From assembly GCF_001269365.1 (NCBI RefSeq), contig NZ_CXOM01000002.1, positions 194,001 through 258,000 on the forward strand: a DNA stretch of 64,000 nucleotides, written 5' to 3'. The notes under the pieces are model-generated. The model was given only the letters and a program-made list of their open reading frames with translations, was not told the DNA's origin and ran no database searches. A program made the position numbers and the translations under genes. Each line of letters opens with the position of its first letter. Position 1 is the first letter of the stretch. The DNA is from Limnohabitans sp. Rim11 (GTDB lineage: Bacteria > Pseudomonadota > Gammaproteobacteria > Burkholderiales > Burkholderiaceae_C). Shown here piece by piece: positions 1 to 9,280 of the stretch.

Positions 1-1
1 T

Positions 2-1147
2 CATGCTCACCCCGAGTTGTGCTTCCAAGAAGTTCGCACAGCCGATGTGGTGGCCAAGCAGCTCACCGATTGGGGCATTCCCATTTTGCGTGGCATGGGC
101 ACAACCGGTGTGGTGGGAGTGGTGCACGGCCGCGATGGCGGTGCTTGCGGCCGTGGTGTGGGCCTGAGAGCCGACATGGACGCCCTGCCTATGCAAGAGT
201 TCAACACCTTTGCGCACGCCAGCCAGCACAAAGGAAAAATGCACGCTTGCGGTCACGATGGCCACACAGCCATGTTGTTGGCCGCTGCCAAACATTTGGC
301 CAAGCACCGCGATTTTGATGGCACCGTCTATTTGATTTTCCAACCCGCCGAAGAAGGCGGTGGTGGTGCCCGCGAAATGATCAAAGACGGCATGTTCGAC
401 AAATGCCCCATGCAAGCCGTGTTTGGCATGCACAACTGGCCAGGCGCTCAAATGGGCAGCTTTGCTGTCAGCCCCGGCCCTGTCATGGCGTCTAGCAACG
501 AATTCAAAATTACCATTCGCGGCAAAGGCAGCCATGCAGCCCTGCCCCACAACGGCATCGACCCCGTGCCCGTGGCTTGCCAATTGGTGCAGGCTTTCCA
601 AACCATCATCACGCGCAACAAAAAGCCGGTCGATGCAGGCGTGATTTCGGTCACCATGATCAATGCTGGCGAAGCCACCAATGTGGTGCCCGACTTCTGC
701 GTCATTCAAGGCACTGTGCGCACCTTCAGCATTGAAGTGCTCGACCTGATTGAATCGCGCATGCGCCAAATCACGGACAACTTGTGCGCCGCTTTCGATG
801 CCAAGCCCGAATTCCATTTCAACCGCAACTACCCACCCACCATCAACAGCCCAGCCGAAGCCGAATTTGCGCGCAAGGTCATGGCCGGCATCGTGGGCTC
901 AGAGAACGTCCAAACGCAAGAACCCACCATGGGCGCAGAAGACTTCTCCTTCATGTTGCAAGCCAAGCCCGGTGCGTATGTGTTCATTGCCAATGGCGAC
1001 GGCTCGCACCGCGAAATGGGCCATGGCGCTGGCCCCTGCACTTTGCACAACCCCAGCTACGATTTCAACGACGACCTGATCCCGCTGGGCGGTACGTATT
1101 GGGTCGAATTGGCCACGCAATGGCTGGCCAATCCTACGGTCAAATAA
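2..1147 (+). CDS. M20 family amidohydrolase (5' end outside window)
   Basis: Metal-dependent amidohydrolase of the M20D (hippurate hydrolase/IAA-amino acid hydrolase-like) family, which cleaves N-acyl or N-carbamoyl amino acids in the cytoplasm. The frame is open from base 2 and begins HAHPEL, the conserved segment that normally sits 10-20 residues into these proteins, so only a short N-terminal piece is missing. Metal-ligand motifs are visible: ACGHDGH near residue 80, EEGGGG near 118, GMHNWPG near 140, and the C-terminal TMGAEDFSFM near 310. The 381 residues present match the family length. The natural substrate cannot be told from sequence. The next gene follows after 58 bp. Confidence 0.9.
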   Translation, partial: HAHPELCFQEVRTADVVAKQLTDWGIPILRGMGTTGVVGVVHGRDGGACGRGVGLRADMDALPMQEFNTFAHASQHKGKMHACGHDGHTAMLLAAAKHLAKHRDFDGTVYLIFQPAEEGGGGAREMIKDGMFDKCPMQAVFGMHNWPGAQMGSFAVSPGPVMASSNEFKITIRGKGSHAALPHNGIDPVPVACQLVQAFQTIITRNKKPVDAGVISVTMINAGEATNVVPDFCVIQGTVRTFSIEVLDLIESRMRQITDNLCAAFDAKPEFHFNRNYPPTINSPAEAEFARKVMAGIVGSENVQTQEPTMGAEDFSFMLQAKPGAYVFIANGDGSHREMGHGAGPCTLHNPSYDFNDDLIPLGGTYWVELATQWLANPTVK

Positions 1148-1205
1148 CAACACGTCTTTCCATGCGTATCATCTCCCTTTGGGCCAACTGCCCTGAGGGA
1201 TAGAG

Positions 1206-2168
1206 ATGAACATTCAGCCACGCGTTTTAATTTTGGGCGGCACAGGTTTTGTGGGCCGCCATGTTTGCGAAAAACTCACTCGCATCGGCTGCCGCATGAC
1301 CGTCATCACGCGCCGCGCATCACAAGCCGCGGCTATTCAAAGCATGCCCAAAGTGCGGGTGCTTGAAGGCGATGTCTACAACCAAGCATTTTTGGCGCAG
1401 TGCATGGCACAGCACGATGTGGTGATCAATCTGATTGCCATCTTGCATGGCTCTGAAGCGGCGTTTGACAAAGCGCATGTGCAGTTGCCCAAAATCATTG
1501 CAGCGGCTTGCCAACAAAGCGGTGTCAAACGTTTGATTCACATCAGCGCTTTGGGTGCTAGCGCGCAAGGCCCTTCGCTGTATCAGCGCAGCAAAGCACA
1601 AGGCGAGTCAGTGCTGAAACAAGCCGGTTTAGATTTAACGATTTTGCAACCCAGCGTGATCTTTGGCGCCGAAGACAAGTTCCTCAACTTGTTTGCCCAG
1701 CTTCAACAGATTGCGCCAGTGGTGCCCTTGGCCGGCGCCAGCACCCGCTTTCAACCTGTTTGGGTCGAGGATGTTGCCAGCGCGGTGGCGCATTGCGTCA
1801 TGCACAACAACACCTCGGGACAGACCTACGAAATTTGTGGCCCCGACACCTTGACCTTGAAAGAATTGGTCCAAAAGTCTGGTCAATGGGCGGGCGTGAA
1901 AGGCGGCCAAGGGCGTTGGGTCTTTGGCATTCCGCATACCGTCGCTTGGCTTCAAGCTTTCCTGATGGAATTGGCACCAGGCCAGCCCCTCATGAGTCGC
2001 GACAACCTGCGCTCTATGGCGGTTGACAACATTGCTTCTGGTAAAGCCTTAAGTCTTCAAGACCTGAACATTCAAGCCAGCAGTCTTGGCAGCATTGCCC
2101 CTAGCTATTTGAGCCACAAAGGTGCATGCCATAAACTGGATGTTTTCCGGGCTAAGGGACGTCCATGA
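1206..2168 (+). CDS. NDUFA9-like NAD-dependent epimerase/dehydratase
   Basis: Atypical short-chain dehydrogenase of the complex I NDUFA9 subunit-like family (320 aa). The N-terminal Rossmann motif GGTGFVGRHV is at residues 12-21. A YQRSKAQGE segment near residue 127 carries the Tyr-x-x-x-Lys pair of extended SDRs. Bacterial members are usually annotated as NAD(P)-binding or ubiquinone-biosynthesis-linked proteins; their substrate is not established. The gene overlaps the following GST gene by 4 bp (ATGA), so the two are probably translationally coupled. Confidence 0.85.
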   Translation: MNIQPRVLILGGTGFVGRHVCEKLTRIGCRMTVITRRASQAAAIQSMPKVRVLEGDVYNQAFLAQCMAQHDVVINLIAILHGSEAAFDKAHVQLPKIIAAACQQSGVKRLIHISALGASAQGPSLYQRSKAQGESVLKQAGLDLTILQPSVIFGAEDKFLNLFAQLQQIAPVVPLAGASTRFQPVWVEDVASAVAHCVMHNNTSGQTYEICGPDTLTLKELVQKSGQWAGVKGGQGRWVFGIPHTVAWLQAFLMELAPGQPLMSRDNLRSMAVDNIASGKALSLQDLNIQASSLGSIAPSYLSHKGACHKLDVFRAKGRP

Positions 2169-2845
2169 AACTCTACATCGCCAACAAAAATTATTCATCC
2201 TGGTCCATGCGGCCCTGGGTCATGCTCAAACAAGCCGGCATTGACTTCGAAGAAGTCATGGTGCGCTTTGATAGTTTTGATGCACAGTCCAAGTTCAAGC
2301 AAAGTTTGAAAGACATCAACCCAGTAGGCAAAGTGCCCGTCTTGGTCGATGGCGATTTGGCTGTGTGGGATACCTTGGCCATCGCCGAATACGCAGCCGA
2401 AAAGTTTCCCGAGAAAAAACTTTGGCCATCTGCTGTGGCACACCGCGCTCATGCACGCAGCATCTGTGCCGAGATGCACAGCGGCTTTGCGGGCATTCGC
2501 AGCGCATGCCCCATGAACATTGATGCGTCTCTGCCAGAAATTGGCGCCTTGGCCCTGCGCGACAAAGAAGCGGTGCGCAAAGATTTGAAGCGCATTGACA
2601 GCTTGTTCTCATCGCTTTTAAAAGCGCACAAAGGCCCGATGTTGTTTGGTGAGTTCAGCATTCCCGATGCTTACTTTGCACCCGTGGTGATGCGCATCAA
2701 AACTTATGCTTTGCCCGTCAGTGCAGAAACACAGGCCTACATAGAGCGCTTGTGCAACATGCCTGGCGTGAAAGCTTGGATCGATGAAGCCTTGGCAGAA
2801 AAAGACTTCATTGATTTTGAAGAGCCTTTCCGCACCAAGCCATAA
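2165..2845 (+). CDS. Glutathione S-transferase
   Basis: Soluble 226-aa glutathione S-transferase. The N-terminal thioredoxin-like domain begins MKLYIANKNYSSWSMRPW, with the Ser pair near residues 12-13 in the usual catalytic position. The cis-proline and gamma-glutamyl binding region NPVGKVPVLVDGD lies near residues 52-64, followed by WDTLAIAEY. The rest is the all-helical C-terminal domain. The start overlaps the stop of the upstream epimerase gene (ATGA), and cca follows after 19 bp. The electrophilic substrate cannot be inferred. Confidence 0.9.
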   Translation: MKLYIANKNYSSWSMRPWVMLKQAGIDFEEVMVRFDSFDAQSKFKQSLKDINPVGKVPVLVDGDLAVWDTLAIAEYAAEKFPEKKLWPSAVAHRAHARSICAEMHSGFAGIRSACPMNIDASLPEIGALALRDKEAVRKDLKRIDSLFSSLLKAHKGPMLFGEFSIPDAYFAPVVMRIKTYALPVSAETQAYIERLCNMPGVKAWIDEALAEKDFIDFEEPFRTKP

Positions 2846-2864
2846 ACGTTAGATTTTCAGCAAG

Positions 2865-4160
2865 ATGGCCATGCAAATCTTCAGCGTTGGCGGCGCCATT
2901 CGAGACGCCTTGCTTCACCAAGCGGTCAAAGACAAAGACTGGGTGGTGGTGGGTGCTACGCCTGAACAAATGACGCAGCAGGGCTATCAAACGGTGGGCA
3001 AAGACTTCCCTGTGTTTTTGCATCCGCAAACGCGCGAAGAATATGCCTTGGCCCGCACCGAACGCAAAACCGCGCCGGGCTACAAAGGCTTCACCGTTCA
3101 TGCCTCGCCCGAGGTCACTTTAGAAGAAGACTTGGCAAGGCGCGACCTCACCATCAACACATTGGCCTTGCCTGAAGCGCATTCAGGCATGTTGGCCCAA
3201 GCGCACAACGAAACCGCCAACGGCGCGTTTGCAAAGGTCTTTACAGCGCACGGTATCGATCCCTACGGCGGCTTGAAAGATCTGCAATCCAAAACGCTGA
3301 GGCATGTGACAACGGCCTTCAGAGAAGACCCTGTGCGCATCTTGCGCGTGGCCCGTTTTGCGGCGCGCTTTCCAGAATTCAGCATTGCGCCCGAAACTTT
3401 AAATCTCATGCAAGAGATGGTGGATGCTGGTGAAGTTGAACATTTGGTACCCGAGAGAGTCTGGCAAGAACTGGCCAAAGGCCTGATGACCGTCAAACCG
3501 TCACGCATGTTTGAAGTGCTCAAAGATTGCGGCGCGCTCAAAGTCCTGTTGCCCGAAGTCAATGCTTTGTGGGGCGTGCCCCAACGCGCCGAATACCACC
3601 CTGAAATAGACACTGGCGTGCACCTCATGATGGTGCTCGACATGAGCGCACAACTGAATGCCTCATTGCCTGTGCGCGTAGCTTGCCTGATGCACGACTT
3701 AGGCAAAGGCAACACGCCGCAAGCCGAATGGCCACGCCACATTGGTCACGAACAGCGCAGCGCCAAATTGCTCAAGCAAGTGTGCGAGCGATTGCGCATT
3801 CCGGTGGAATGCAAAGAACTGTCCGATGTAGTGGCGCGAGAGCACGGCAACATTCACCGCAGTCAAGATTTGAATGCTGCCTCTCTGATGAGACTGCTAG
3901 AGCGCTGCGATGCCATCCGCAAACCCGAACGTTGGCCCGACATTTTGTTGGCCTGCGAGTGCGATGCGCGGGGCCGGCTTGGATTTGAAAATACGGTTTA
4001 TGCGCCAGCCCAGCGCTTGCAAGAAGTGTTGCGTGCAGCTTTGTCGGTTATCACCTCAGACATTGCAGCACAGGCGCAAAAACAGGGCCTCATGGGCCCT
4101 GCTATTGGCGAAAAAATTCATGAAGCCAGAGTGCGTGCCATTGACCAGTTCAAGGTCTAG
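2865..4160 (+). CDS. cca: Multifunctional CCA tRNA nucleotidyltransferase
   Basis: Adds or repairs the 3'-terminal CCA of tRNAs. The 431-aa protein has the class II nucleotidyltransferase head with GGAIRD near residues 9-14, the EYALARTERK catalytic-strand region near 59-68 and the RRDLTIN motif near 91-97. The middle is the tRNA-binding region. A C-terminal HD phosphohydrolase domain is present, with the metal motif LMHDLGKG near residue 276, as in enterobacterial Cca with added phosphatase/phosphodiesterase activity. The start MAMQIFSVGG could instead be the second Met; the difference is two residues. Confidence 0.95.
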   Translation: MAMQIFSVGGAIRDALLHQAVKDKDWVVVGATPEQMTQQGYQTVGKDFPVFLHPQTREEYALARTERKTAPGYKGFTVHASPEVTLEEDLARRDLTINTLALPEAHSGMLAQAHNETANGAFAKVFTAHGIDPYGGLKDLQSKTLRHVTTAFREDPVRILRVARFAARFPEFSIAPETLNLMQEMVDAGEVEHLVPERVWQELAKGLMTVKPSRMFEVLKDCGALKVLLPEVNALWGVPQRAEYHPEIDTGVHLMMVLDMSAQLNASLPVRVACLMHDLGKGNTPQAEWPRHIGHEQRSAKLLKQVCERLRIPVECKELSDVVAREHGNIHRSQDLNAASLMRLLERCDAIRKPERWPDILLACECDARGRLGFENTVYAPAQRLQEVLRAALSVITSDIAAQAQKQGLMGPAIGEKIHEARVRAIDQFKV

Positions 4161-4220
4161 CGAACTCAACTCGCAACACACCCGGCGTTAAGCGCAGGTT
4201 AGCCAGTGGCTAACTGAAGA

Positions 4221-4487
4221 TTAACGGGAAGGTGTGCGAGGCGTGCGCGGCGCTGCCGGTGGACGGCCTGCCAAGTGACGGAAACTGATACGGCCTTTGG
4301 TGAGGTCGTAAGGGGACAACTCCAAGGTGACGCGGTCGCCCGCCAAAATGCGGATGTGGTTCTTGCGCATCTTGCCTGCCGAGTAAGCGATCAACTGGTG
4401 TCCGTTGTCCAAGGTCACACGAAAACGTGTGTCAGGTAAAACCTCGTTCACAACGCCCATCTGTTCGATCAAATCTTCTTTCGCCAT
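4221..4487 (-). CDS. infA: Translation initiation factor IF-1
   Basis: S1-like OB-fold protein of 88 aa that binds the ribosomal A site during initiation. It starts [19 protein letters not shown] and contains [15 protein letters not shown], the conserved core of IF-1. A strong AAAGGAA ribosome-binding site lies just upstream of the ATG. The Pro/Arg-rich C-terminal tail of about 15 residues is longer than in E. coli IF-1 (72 aa). It is a stand-alone locus, not in the ribosomal-protein operon, so it may be the second infA paralogue common in Burkholderiales. Confidence 0.93.
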   Translation of the reverse strand: MAKEDLIEQMGVVNEVLPDTRFRVTLDNGHQLIAYSAGKMRKNHIRILAGDRVTLELSPYDLTKGRISFRHLAGRPPAAPRTPRTPSR

Positions 4488-4514
4488 TTTTTCCTTTCAG
4501 GTTCTCTCGGGAGT

Positions 4515-4760
4515 TCAGTGGGCTTGCGTGCTGTCACGCACCCAATCCAAACCCTTTGCCAGTGCAAAACTGGCGGCAGCATCGCGGGTGGCGAAGTCAT
4601 TGGTAAAACACATCACCCGATCGGTACTTGCACTGCCACGTCCACTGGCCACTGACACTTGCGCCGCAAAACGGCCACAGGGCAATGCGCGCGGACAAGC
4701 GGCAATGCGGTATTTTCCCACGGTGACGGGGTTATTTTCAAAAGTAATTGTATGAATCAT
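4515..4760 (-). CDS. Hypothetical protein
   Basis: An 81-aa protein that is not recognised. It begins MIHTITFENNPVTVGKYRI and is mixed in composition, with no membrane segment and no signal peptide. It contains three Cys in total. It lies 28 bp upstream of infA on the same strand, so the two may be co-transcribed. The reading frame has no overlapping competitor with better codon use. It could be a lineage-restricted conserved protein. Confidence 0.5.
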   Translation of the reverse strand: MIHTITFENNPVTVGKYRIAACPRALPCGRFAAQVSVASGRGSASTDRVMCFTNDFATRDAAASFALAKGLDWVRDSTQAH

Positions 4761-5063
4761 CTAATAAGCTAAAAAATTGGTGTGCACAGAACAACAGTTG
4801 GCAACTTGCCAAACAGGCAAGGGGTCCAAAAGTCCTTGGCTTAACTGTTGGCTAAGCACTGAACTGAGTACTGGAAATAGGGGGAAGCGTGAAATCAAAC
4901 CCACCCAAATTTGGGGGTGCGCCGCTCTTCTGTTCAAGCCTGAATCACGAGAAATCAGACTTCAATCAGGAACCGCGCTTGTTGTGACCTGCCTATATTT
5001 GGATCTAGCGGAAGGCCACAAGAGCCGAACTGTAACACAAATGTTTTAAAAGTCGCCGTTTAT
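4761..5063. other. Intergenic region with several potential RNA hairpins
   Basis: About 300 bp without a convincing gene. Several complementary arms are visible: CACCCAAA facing TTTGGGGGTG near 4903-4921, CCTGA facing TCAGG around 4938-4970, and TTGTGACCT facing AAGGCCACAA around 4981-5023. An open frame of 90 codons on the plus strand (4777-5049) has no good ribosome site and is probably chance. The stretch could hold a small structured RNA, but it was not matched to a known family such as 6S. Confidence 0.3.
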
Positions 5064-5258
5064 TTACAACAACTTGGTCAACAGGCTGAGTACAAAGCTC
5101 AACAACAAGGTGCTGGTGAACGGAATAAACCACTCGCGACCAAACAATTTGAAGTGAAAGTCACCGGGCAATTTGCCCAAGCCCATCTTTTCTAGCCAAG
5201 GCCGTACCCAGCTAATGAGCAACAGCGCCAAAAAAACCACAATGAGCCAGCGCAGCAT
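5064..5258 (-). CDS. DUF2905 family small membrane protein
   Basis: A 64-aa protein of the DUF2905 family. The start MLRWLIVVFL was chosen because it matches the family N-terminus. An upstream in-frame start would add 26 residues that overlap the preceding methyltransferase gene. It has an N-terminal hydrophobic helix, the conserved loop GKLPGDFHFKLFGREW, and a C-terminal hydrophobic helix, consistent with a two-pass inner-membrane protein. It begins 8 bp after the MidA-like gene stops, so they form an operon. The function of the family is unknown. Confidence 0.85.
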   Translation of the reverse strand: MLRWLIVVFLALLLISWVRPWLEKMGLGKLPGDFHFKLFGREWFIPFTSTLLLSFVLSLLTKLL

Positions 5259-5265
5259 GGGATCC

Positions 5266-6384
5266 TTAAAGCCGGTGACTGCGGTCGCCCGCTGCAAAAC
5301 CTTGGGCTTGCCAATGGTCGTGGGTGGCAAAACCAATCACCTTGAACAGCTCGCCCATCTCATGCTCGCTCAGGAGTTTCATGGCCTGTGCCCGCTCGAC
5401 CAAAGGCGAATCGGCCATTTTTTCGGCCATTCCCAAGTTCAATAAAAACCGCGCTTGGCTGGTGTAACCCAAGACCTGCAAGCCTGCGTCTTGCCCTGCC
5501 AATGCAATGCCCGTGAAATTGACATGGGCCGTGATGTCTTTCAAACCCACGTTTTCAAGCGGATTGGGGTCGGCCTTGTGCGCCTGATGGCACATCACAG
5601 TGCCCATGTGGCGCTCGGGGTGAAAGTATTCGGACTCTGGAAACCCATAGTCCAAAAAGAATGCTGCGCCGCCTTTTTCACTGGCCAACAGGCGTTCGGC
5701 CAAGCTAGCCACAAAGGCTTCTGCTTGCGGCTGAATTTCGGTCAAATAATCGTGCTCGCCCACAGGCGCCATGGGCGGACGAAGCTCAGTGGGCCGGTCT
5801 TGCCAAGCCAATCCGTGTTCGTTGTCGGCCTGCACCACGCCCCTCTCGTGCCATTGCCCTTGAATGCGATGGAGCAGCTTCACCGGCATGGCATCGAGCA
5901 CTTCGTTGCCCACCACCACGCCTTGCAGGGTGTCCGACCATTGGCTGAGCCACCGCACTTGATCGCCCCATTCGGCCAATTTGGCCTGCTGCCGAGCCTT
6001 CAAGGTGCTGGACAAGTCCATGATGTTGTAGCGCTTAAGGGGGCAACCCAAACGCTTGAGTTCTGTCAGCAGTTGCTGCGCCAAGGCACCACTGCCTGCG
6101 CCAAATTCCCACACTTCATCGGTGCCGCTGGCGGCCAAAGCCTCAGCCACCTGCTTGGCCAAGGTGGCGCCAAACATGGGCGACAACTCGGGAGCTGTTA
6201 CAAAATCGCTGCCCGACTGGGGCATGCTGCCAAACTTGGGCTGCTGGTTGGCGTAATAGCCTAGCCCAGGCTCGTACAAGGCCATGGCCATAAATTGGTC
6301 AAAAGGCAACCAGCCCTGCGCATCAGAAATGGCCTTGTGCACGCGCAAGCGCATGTCGGTCGTTAAACTATGAGGTTCTGTCAT
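5266..6384 (-). CDS. SAM-dependent methyltransferase, MidA/NDUFAF7 family
   Basis: Class I methyltransferase of the MidA family, whose mitochondrial member NDUFAF7 dimethylates an arginine of complex I. The 372-aa protein has the N-terminal FDQFMAMALYEPGLGYYAN motif and the SAM-binding segment EVWEFGAGSGALAQ near residue 95. The family hallmark GNEVLDAMPV is near residue 158, and FFLDYGFPESEYFHPER is near 240. The start MTEPHS was chosen for its AGGGGGTG ribosome site and because it leaves a 20-bp gap to the divergent SDR gene; a start 39 bp further upstream would overlap that gene. Bacterial substrates are not established. Confidence 0.88.
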   Translation of the reverse strand: MTEPHSLTTDMRLRVHKAISDAQGWLPFDQFMAMALYEPGLGYYANQQPKFGSMPQSGSDFVTAPELSPMFGATLAKQVAEALAASGTDEVWEFGAGSGALAQQLLTELKRLGCPLKRYNIMDLSSTLKARQQAKLAEWGDQVRWLSQWSDTLQGVVVGNEVLDAMPVKLLHRIQGQWHERGVVQADNEHGLAWQDRPTELRPPMAPVGEHDYLTEIQPQAEAFVASLAERLLASEKGGAAFFLDYGFPESEYFHPERHMGTVMCHQAHKADPNPLENVGLKDITAHVNFTGIALAGQDAGLQVLGYTSQARFLLNLGMAEKMADSPLVERAQAMKLLSEHEMGELFKVIGFATHDHWQAQGFAAGDRSHRL

Positions 6385-6404
6385 CACCCCCTGATTGTCC
6401 CCGA

Positions 6405-7202
6405 ATGTCGGCTCCTCTTTCATCCGCCCCTCGCACGGCCCTGGTTACAGGCGCCGGCAAGCGCTTAGGCCGCGAAATTGCCCTGGGCTTGGCGCGTGCC
6501 GGATGGCGAGTGGCGGTGCATTACAAAAGCTCCGAAGCCGAGGCCTTGCAAACGGCCCAAGACTGCTTGACCTTGAACGGCGATTCAACAGCCCCCCGCT
6601 TGTGCATCTTCCAAGCCGATTTGGCAGACGAAGCCGCCACCAAAGCGCTACTGCCCCAAGTCGTCAAGCAAATGGGGGCCCTCAGTGCTGTGGTCAACAG
6701 TGCCGCTTTGTTTGAACACGACGATGTTCAAAGCTTTAGCTACACCAACATGGCCGCGCATTGGGCCAGCAATACCGGCGCCGCCATTGTGTTGGCGCAG
6801 GCCCTGCACCAACATTGCCAAGATCGGAAAGCGCCCGCTGCCGAGGCAGTGGTCATCAACATGCTCGATCAAAAGTTATGGAATCCCAATCCCGATTTTT
6901 TAAGCTACACCTTGTCCAAGGCGGCACTGGAAGCGGCCAACACTTTGTTGGCGCAAGCCTTGGCGCCCCAAGTGCGAGTGGTGGGCGTGGCACCAGGCCT
7001 CACGCTTACTAGCCACATGTTGGCCGACGACAAATTTGAACAACTGCACAAGCTCAGCCCGCTAGGCCGATCTTCTTCTGTTGAAGATGTGGTCAGCACC
7101 GTGGTGTTTGCCATGCACAACCGCGCCATCACAGGTACCACATTGTTGGTGGATGGCGGTCAGCACTTGATGAAATTCGAGCGCGACTTTTCTTTGATGT
7201 GA
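6405..7202 (+). CDS. SDR oxidoreductase, FolM/pteridine reductase-like
   Basis: Classical short-chain dehydrogenase of 265 aa. The NADP-binding motif TGAGKRLGREIA is at residues 15-26, NSAALFEHD is near 97-105, and the catalytic YTLSKAALE is near 167. The TGAGKRLG signature with Arg is typical of pteridine/dihydromonapterin reductases (FolM). The gene sits 7 bp upstream of folB, which supports a role in pterin reduction, such as tetrahydromonapterin or tetrahydrofolate supply. The exact substrate is an inference from this context. Confidence 0.82.
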   Translation: MSAPLSSAPRTALVTGAGKRLGREIALGLARAGWRVAVHYKSSEAEALQTAQDCLTLNGDSTAPRLCIFQADLADEAATKALLPQVVKQMGALSAVVNSAALFEHDDVQSFSYTNMAAHWASNTGAAIVLAQALHQHCQDRKAPAAEAVVINMLDQKLWNPNPDFLSYTLSKAALEAANTLLAQALAPQVRVVGVAPGLTLTSHMLADDKFEQLHKLSPLGRSSSVEDVVSTVVFAMHNRAITGTTLLVDGGQHLMKFERDFSLM

Positions 7203-7209
7203 ATACACC

Positions 7210-7602
7210 ATGACGGCCACTCTTTCAAATCCAGCAGCCACCTCTGGCAACCAAACCCTTACGCTCACAGGTCTGCGCTTTGACGCCAACTTGGGTATTT
7301 TGGAGCACGAGAAAACAGCGCCGCAGCCTATTCAAGTGGACGCCGAACTCAACCTTGGCCCGCAACCTTTGCTGCCGCACGACGACGACATCAGCAATGT
7401 ATTGGACTATCGCAAGGTGCGCAAAATCATCATCGATGAATGCACCGCCGAGCATGTCAATTTGCTAGAAAGCCTCATTGGCAAACTCTCGCACCGCCTC
7501 ATGCAATTGCATGGTGTCAAAGGTGTGCGCGTGAAGATTGCCAAGTTAGAAATTTTTGAAGATTGCGAAGTTGCCATTCGCATGGAAACAGGACAATGGT
7601 GA
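7210..7602 (+). CDS. folB: Dihydroneopterin aldolase
   Basis: Folate-pathway enzyme that converts 7,8-dihydroneopterin to 6-hydroxymethyl-dihydropterin and glycolaldehyde. The 130-aa protein has the T-fold features [19 protein letters not shown] (substrate-binding Glu region), [10 protein letters not shown] near residue 67 and [11 protein letters not shown] near 84-94. A short N-terminal extension precedes the usual start. It lies between the FolM-like reductase and ttcA in a tight operon (7 bp and 4 bp gaps). Confidence 0.9.
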   Translation: MTATLSNPAATSGNQTLTLTGLRFDANLGILEHEKTAPQPIQVDAELNLGPQPLLPHDDDISNVLDYRKVRKIIIDECTAEHVNLLESLIGKLSHRLMQLHGVKGVRVKIAKLEIFEDCEVAIRMETGQW

Positions 7603-7606
7603 AGCC

Positions 7607-8569
7607 ATGAACGCACCCACACACAACGCATGGCTAGAAGCCGTGGCCGATGAAGCCGAACTTGCTGCCGAGCAAAAAGCCAAGGCCATCAAAATTGAAC
7701 GCGAAACGCACAAGCTCGAAAAACGCTTGTGCCGACAGGTGGGCCAGGCCATCAGCGAGTTCAACATGATTGAAGAAGGCGACCGCGTCATGGTCTGCAT
7801 GTCGGGCGGCAAAGACAGCTACGGCATGCTCGACATTTTGCTGAAGATGAAAGCCCGCGCGCCCGTCGACTTTGAACTCATTGCCGTCAACTTGGACCAA
7901 AAGCAACCTGGCTTTCCAGCAGAAATCTTGCCGGCTTATTTGGCCAACGTGGGCATCCCGTTTCACATTGAAACGCAGGACACCTACTCCATCGTCAAGG
8001 ACAAAATTCCTGAAGGCAAAACCATGTGCAGTTTGTGCAGCAGGTTGCGTCGCGGCATTTTGTACAAAGTCGCGCGCGAATTAAAGTGCAACAAGCTGGC
8101 ACTAGGCCATCACCGCGACGACATGTTGCAAACCTTTTTCTTGAACATGTTCTTTGGCGGCAAGCTCAAAGGCATGCCGCCCAAATTGCTCAGCGACAAC
8201 GGCGAGTTCATGGTTATTCGGCCTTTGGCCCATGTGGCCGAAGCCGACTTGGCGCGCTGGGCCGAGCACCGTCAGTTCCCCATCATTCCTTGCACCTTGT
8301 GCGGCAGCCAAGAAAACTTGCAGCGCAAACAAATTGGCAACATGATTCGCGACTGGCAAAAAAAGTTTCCAGGCCGTATTGAAAACATGTTTGCCGCTTT
8401 GCAAAATGTGGTGCCCTCGCATTTGATGGACACCGAATTGCATGACTTCAAAAATTTAAAAATCACAGGCATGCCCACCGAAGACGGTGACAAAGCATTT
8501 GACGAAGAGAGCTTTGAAGCGCCCAATGTGATGGCCAGCTTGCAAGGTGTGCAGGTGGTTCAACTTTGA
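7607..8569 (+). CDS. ttcA: tRNA 2-thiocytidine(32) synthetase
   Basis: ATP-dependent tRNA thiolase that makes s2C32, using a [4Fe-4S] cluster. The 320-aa protein contains the PP-loop [12 protein letters not shown] near residue 64. It has two CxxC motifs that bind the cluster, CSLC near 140 and [10 protein letters not shown] near 227, and the motif [11 protein letters not shown] near 164. The start MNAPTHNAW was chosen; an in-frame upstream start would overlap folB by about 50 bp. Four bases separate it from the folB stop. Confidence 0.95.
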   Translation: MNAPTHNAWLEAVADEAELAAEQKAKAIKIERETHKLEKRLCRQVGQAISEFNMIEEGDRVMVCMSGGKDSYGMLDILLKMKARAPVDFELIAVNLDQKQPGFPAEILPAYLANVGIPFHIETQDTYSIVKDKIPEGKTMCSLCSRLRRGILYKVARELKCNKLALGHHRDDMLQTFFLNMFFGGKLKGMPPKLLSDNGEFMVIRPLAHVAEADLARWAEHRQFPIIPCTLCGSQENLQRKQIGNMIRDWQKKFPGRIENMFAALQNVVPSHLMDTELHDFKNLKITGMPTEDGDKAFDEESFEAPNVMASLQGVQVVQL

Positions 8570-8605
8570 GTCGCCATTTGAAATCTCGGGTTGATTGATT
8601 TCTCA

Positions 8606-9280
8606 ATGAAAGTGCACAAGATGACACGTCAATTCAAATTCATCTCTGGATTTTTAGCCCTCTGCTGCGTGCTGTTTCTCAGTGGCTGTAGCACCATGCG
8701 CGTGCTTGAAAGCCAAGTGCAAACCAGCACACAATGGCCTACTGGCTCTGCAGCACCCAAACAAGCCCTGTTTAGATGGGAGCGTCTGCCAGCAGATGTC
8801 AACAGCGTCCAAGCGGGTTGGGCCGAAGTTGAATTAGAAGCTGTGTTAACACCTTTGGGATGGACTCGCAACGATGTCGACGCTCAATACAGTGTTTGGG
8901 TGGGTGTGCGTACCGCAGAGTTCATCACAGACACATGGGGGCGCCCTGTGCGAGGACCTTGGGTCAATCACCTTCACATTGGCATTGGCAGTGGCTATCG
9001 TCCACGCGGCATGAGCACCAATATTGGCTGGAGCGTGGGTGGGCCGGTGTACCCCGGCATTCGTCCTGGCTTTCCACCTGCCGTGGCCTATGCCCAAGAG
9101 GTCAGTATCATCATTCGCGACCTCAAAACCAGCCAAGTGGTTTACCAAACCAAGGCTTCCCATGACGGCCCTTGGGCCGACCACCCCACCATCTTGAGCG
9201 CCATCATGGGCGCAGCTTTGCAAGGCTTTCCTCAACCCAGCGTCATGAACCGGCGCGTCGATACCACGCTACCCCGATAA
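8606..9280 (+). CDS. DUF4136-type lipoprotein
   Basis: Putative outer-membrane lipoprotein of 224 aa. The N-terminus has a basic stretch, a hydrophobic core and the lipobox LSGCST near residues 23-28. The remainder resembles the DUF4136 domain, a small beta-rich lipoprotein domain common in Proteobacteria. The function is unknown. The start is uncertain: ATG at 8606, a TTG at 8591 and an ATG at 8621 are in frame, and none has a strong ribosome site. A phosphatase gene follows with no gap. Confidence 0.72.
   Translation: MKVHKMTRQFKFISGFLALCCVLFLSGCSTMRVLESQVQTSTQWPTGSAAPKQALFRWERLPADVNSVQAGWAEVELEAVLTPLGWTRNDVDAQYSVWVGVRTAEFITDTWGRPVRGPWVNHLHIGIGSGYRPRGMSTNIGWSVGGPVYPGIRPGFPPAVAYAQEVSIIIRDLKTSQVVYQTKASHDGPWADHPTILSAIMGAALQGFPQPSVMNRRVDTTLPR

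Noticed and set aside
4777-5063. Possible 6S RNA in the structured intergenic region
   Set aside because: Hairpins are present, but the characteristic long closing stem and central bubble of 6S RNA could not be traced, so no RNA gene is called.
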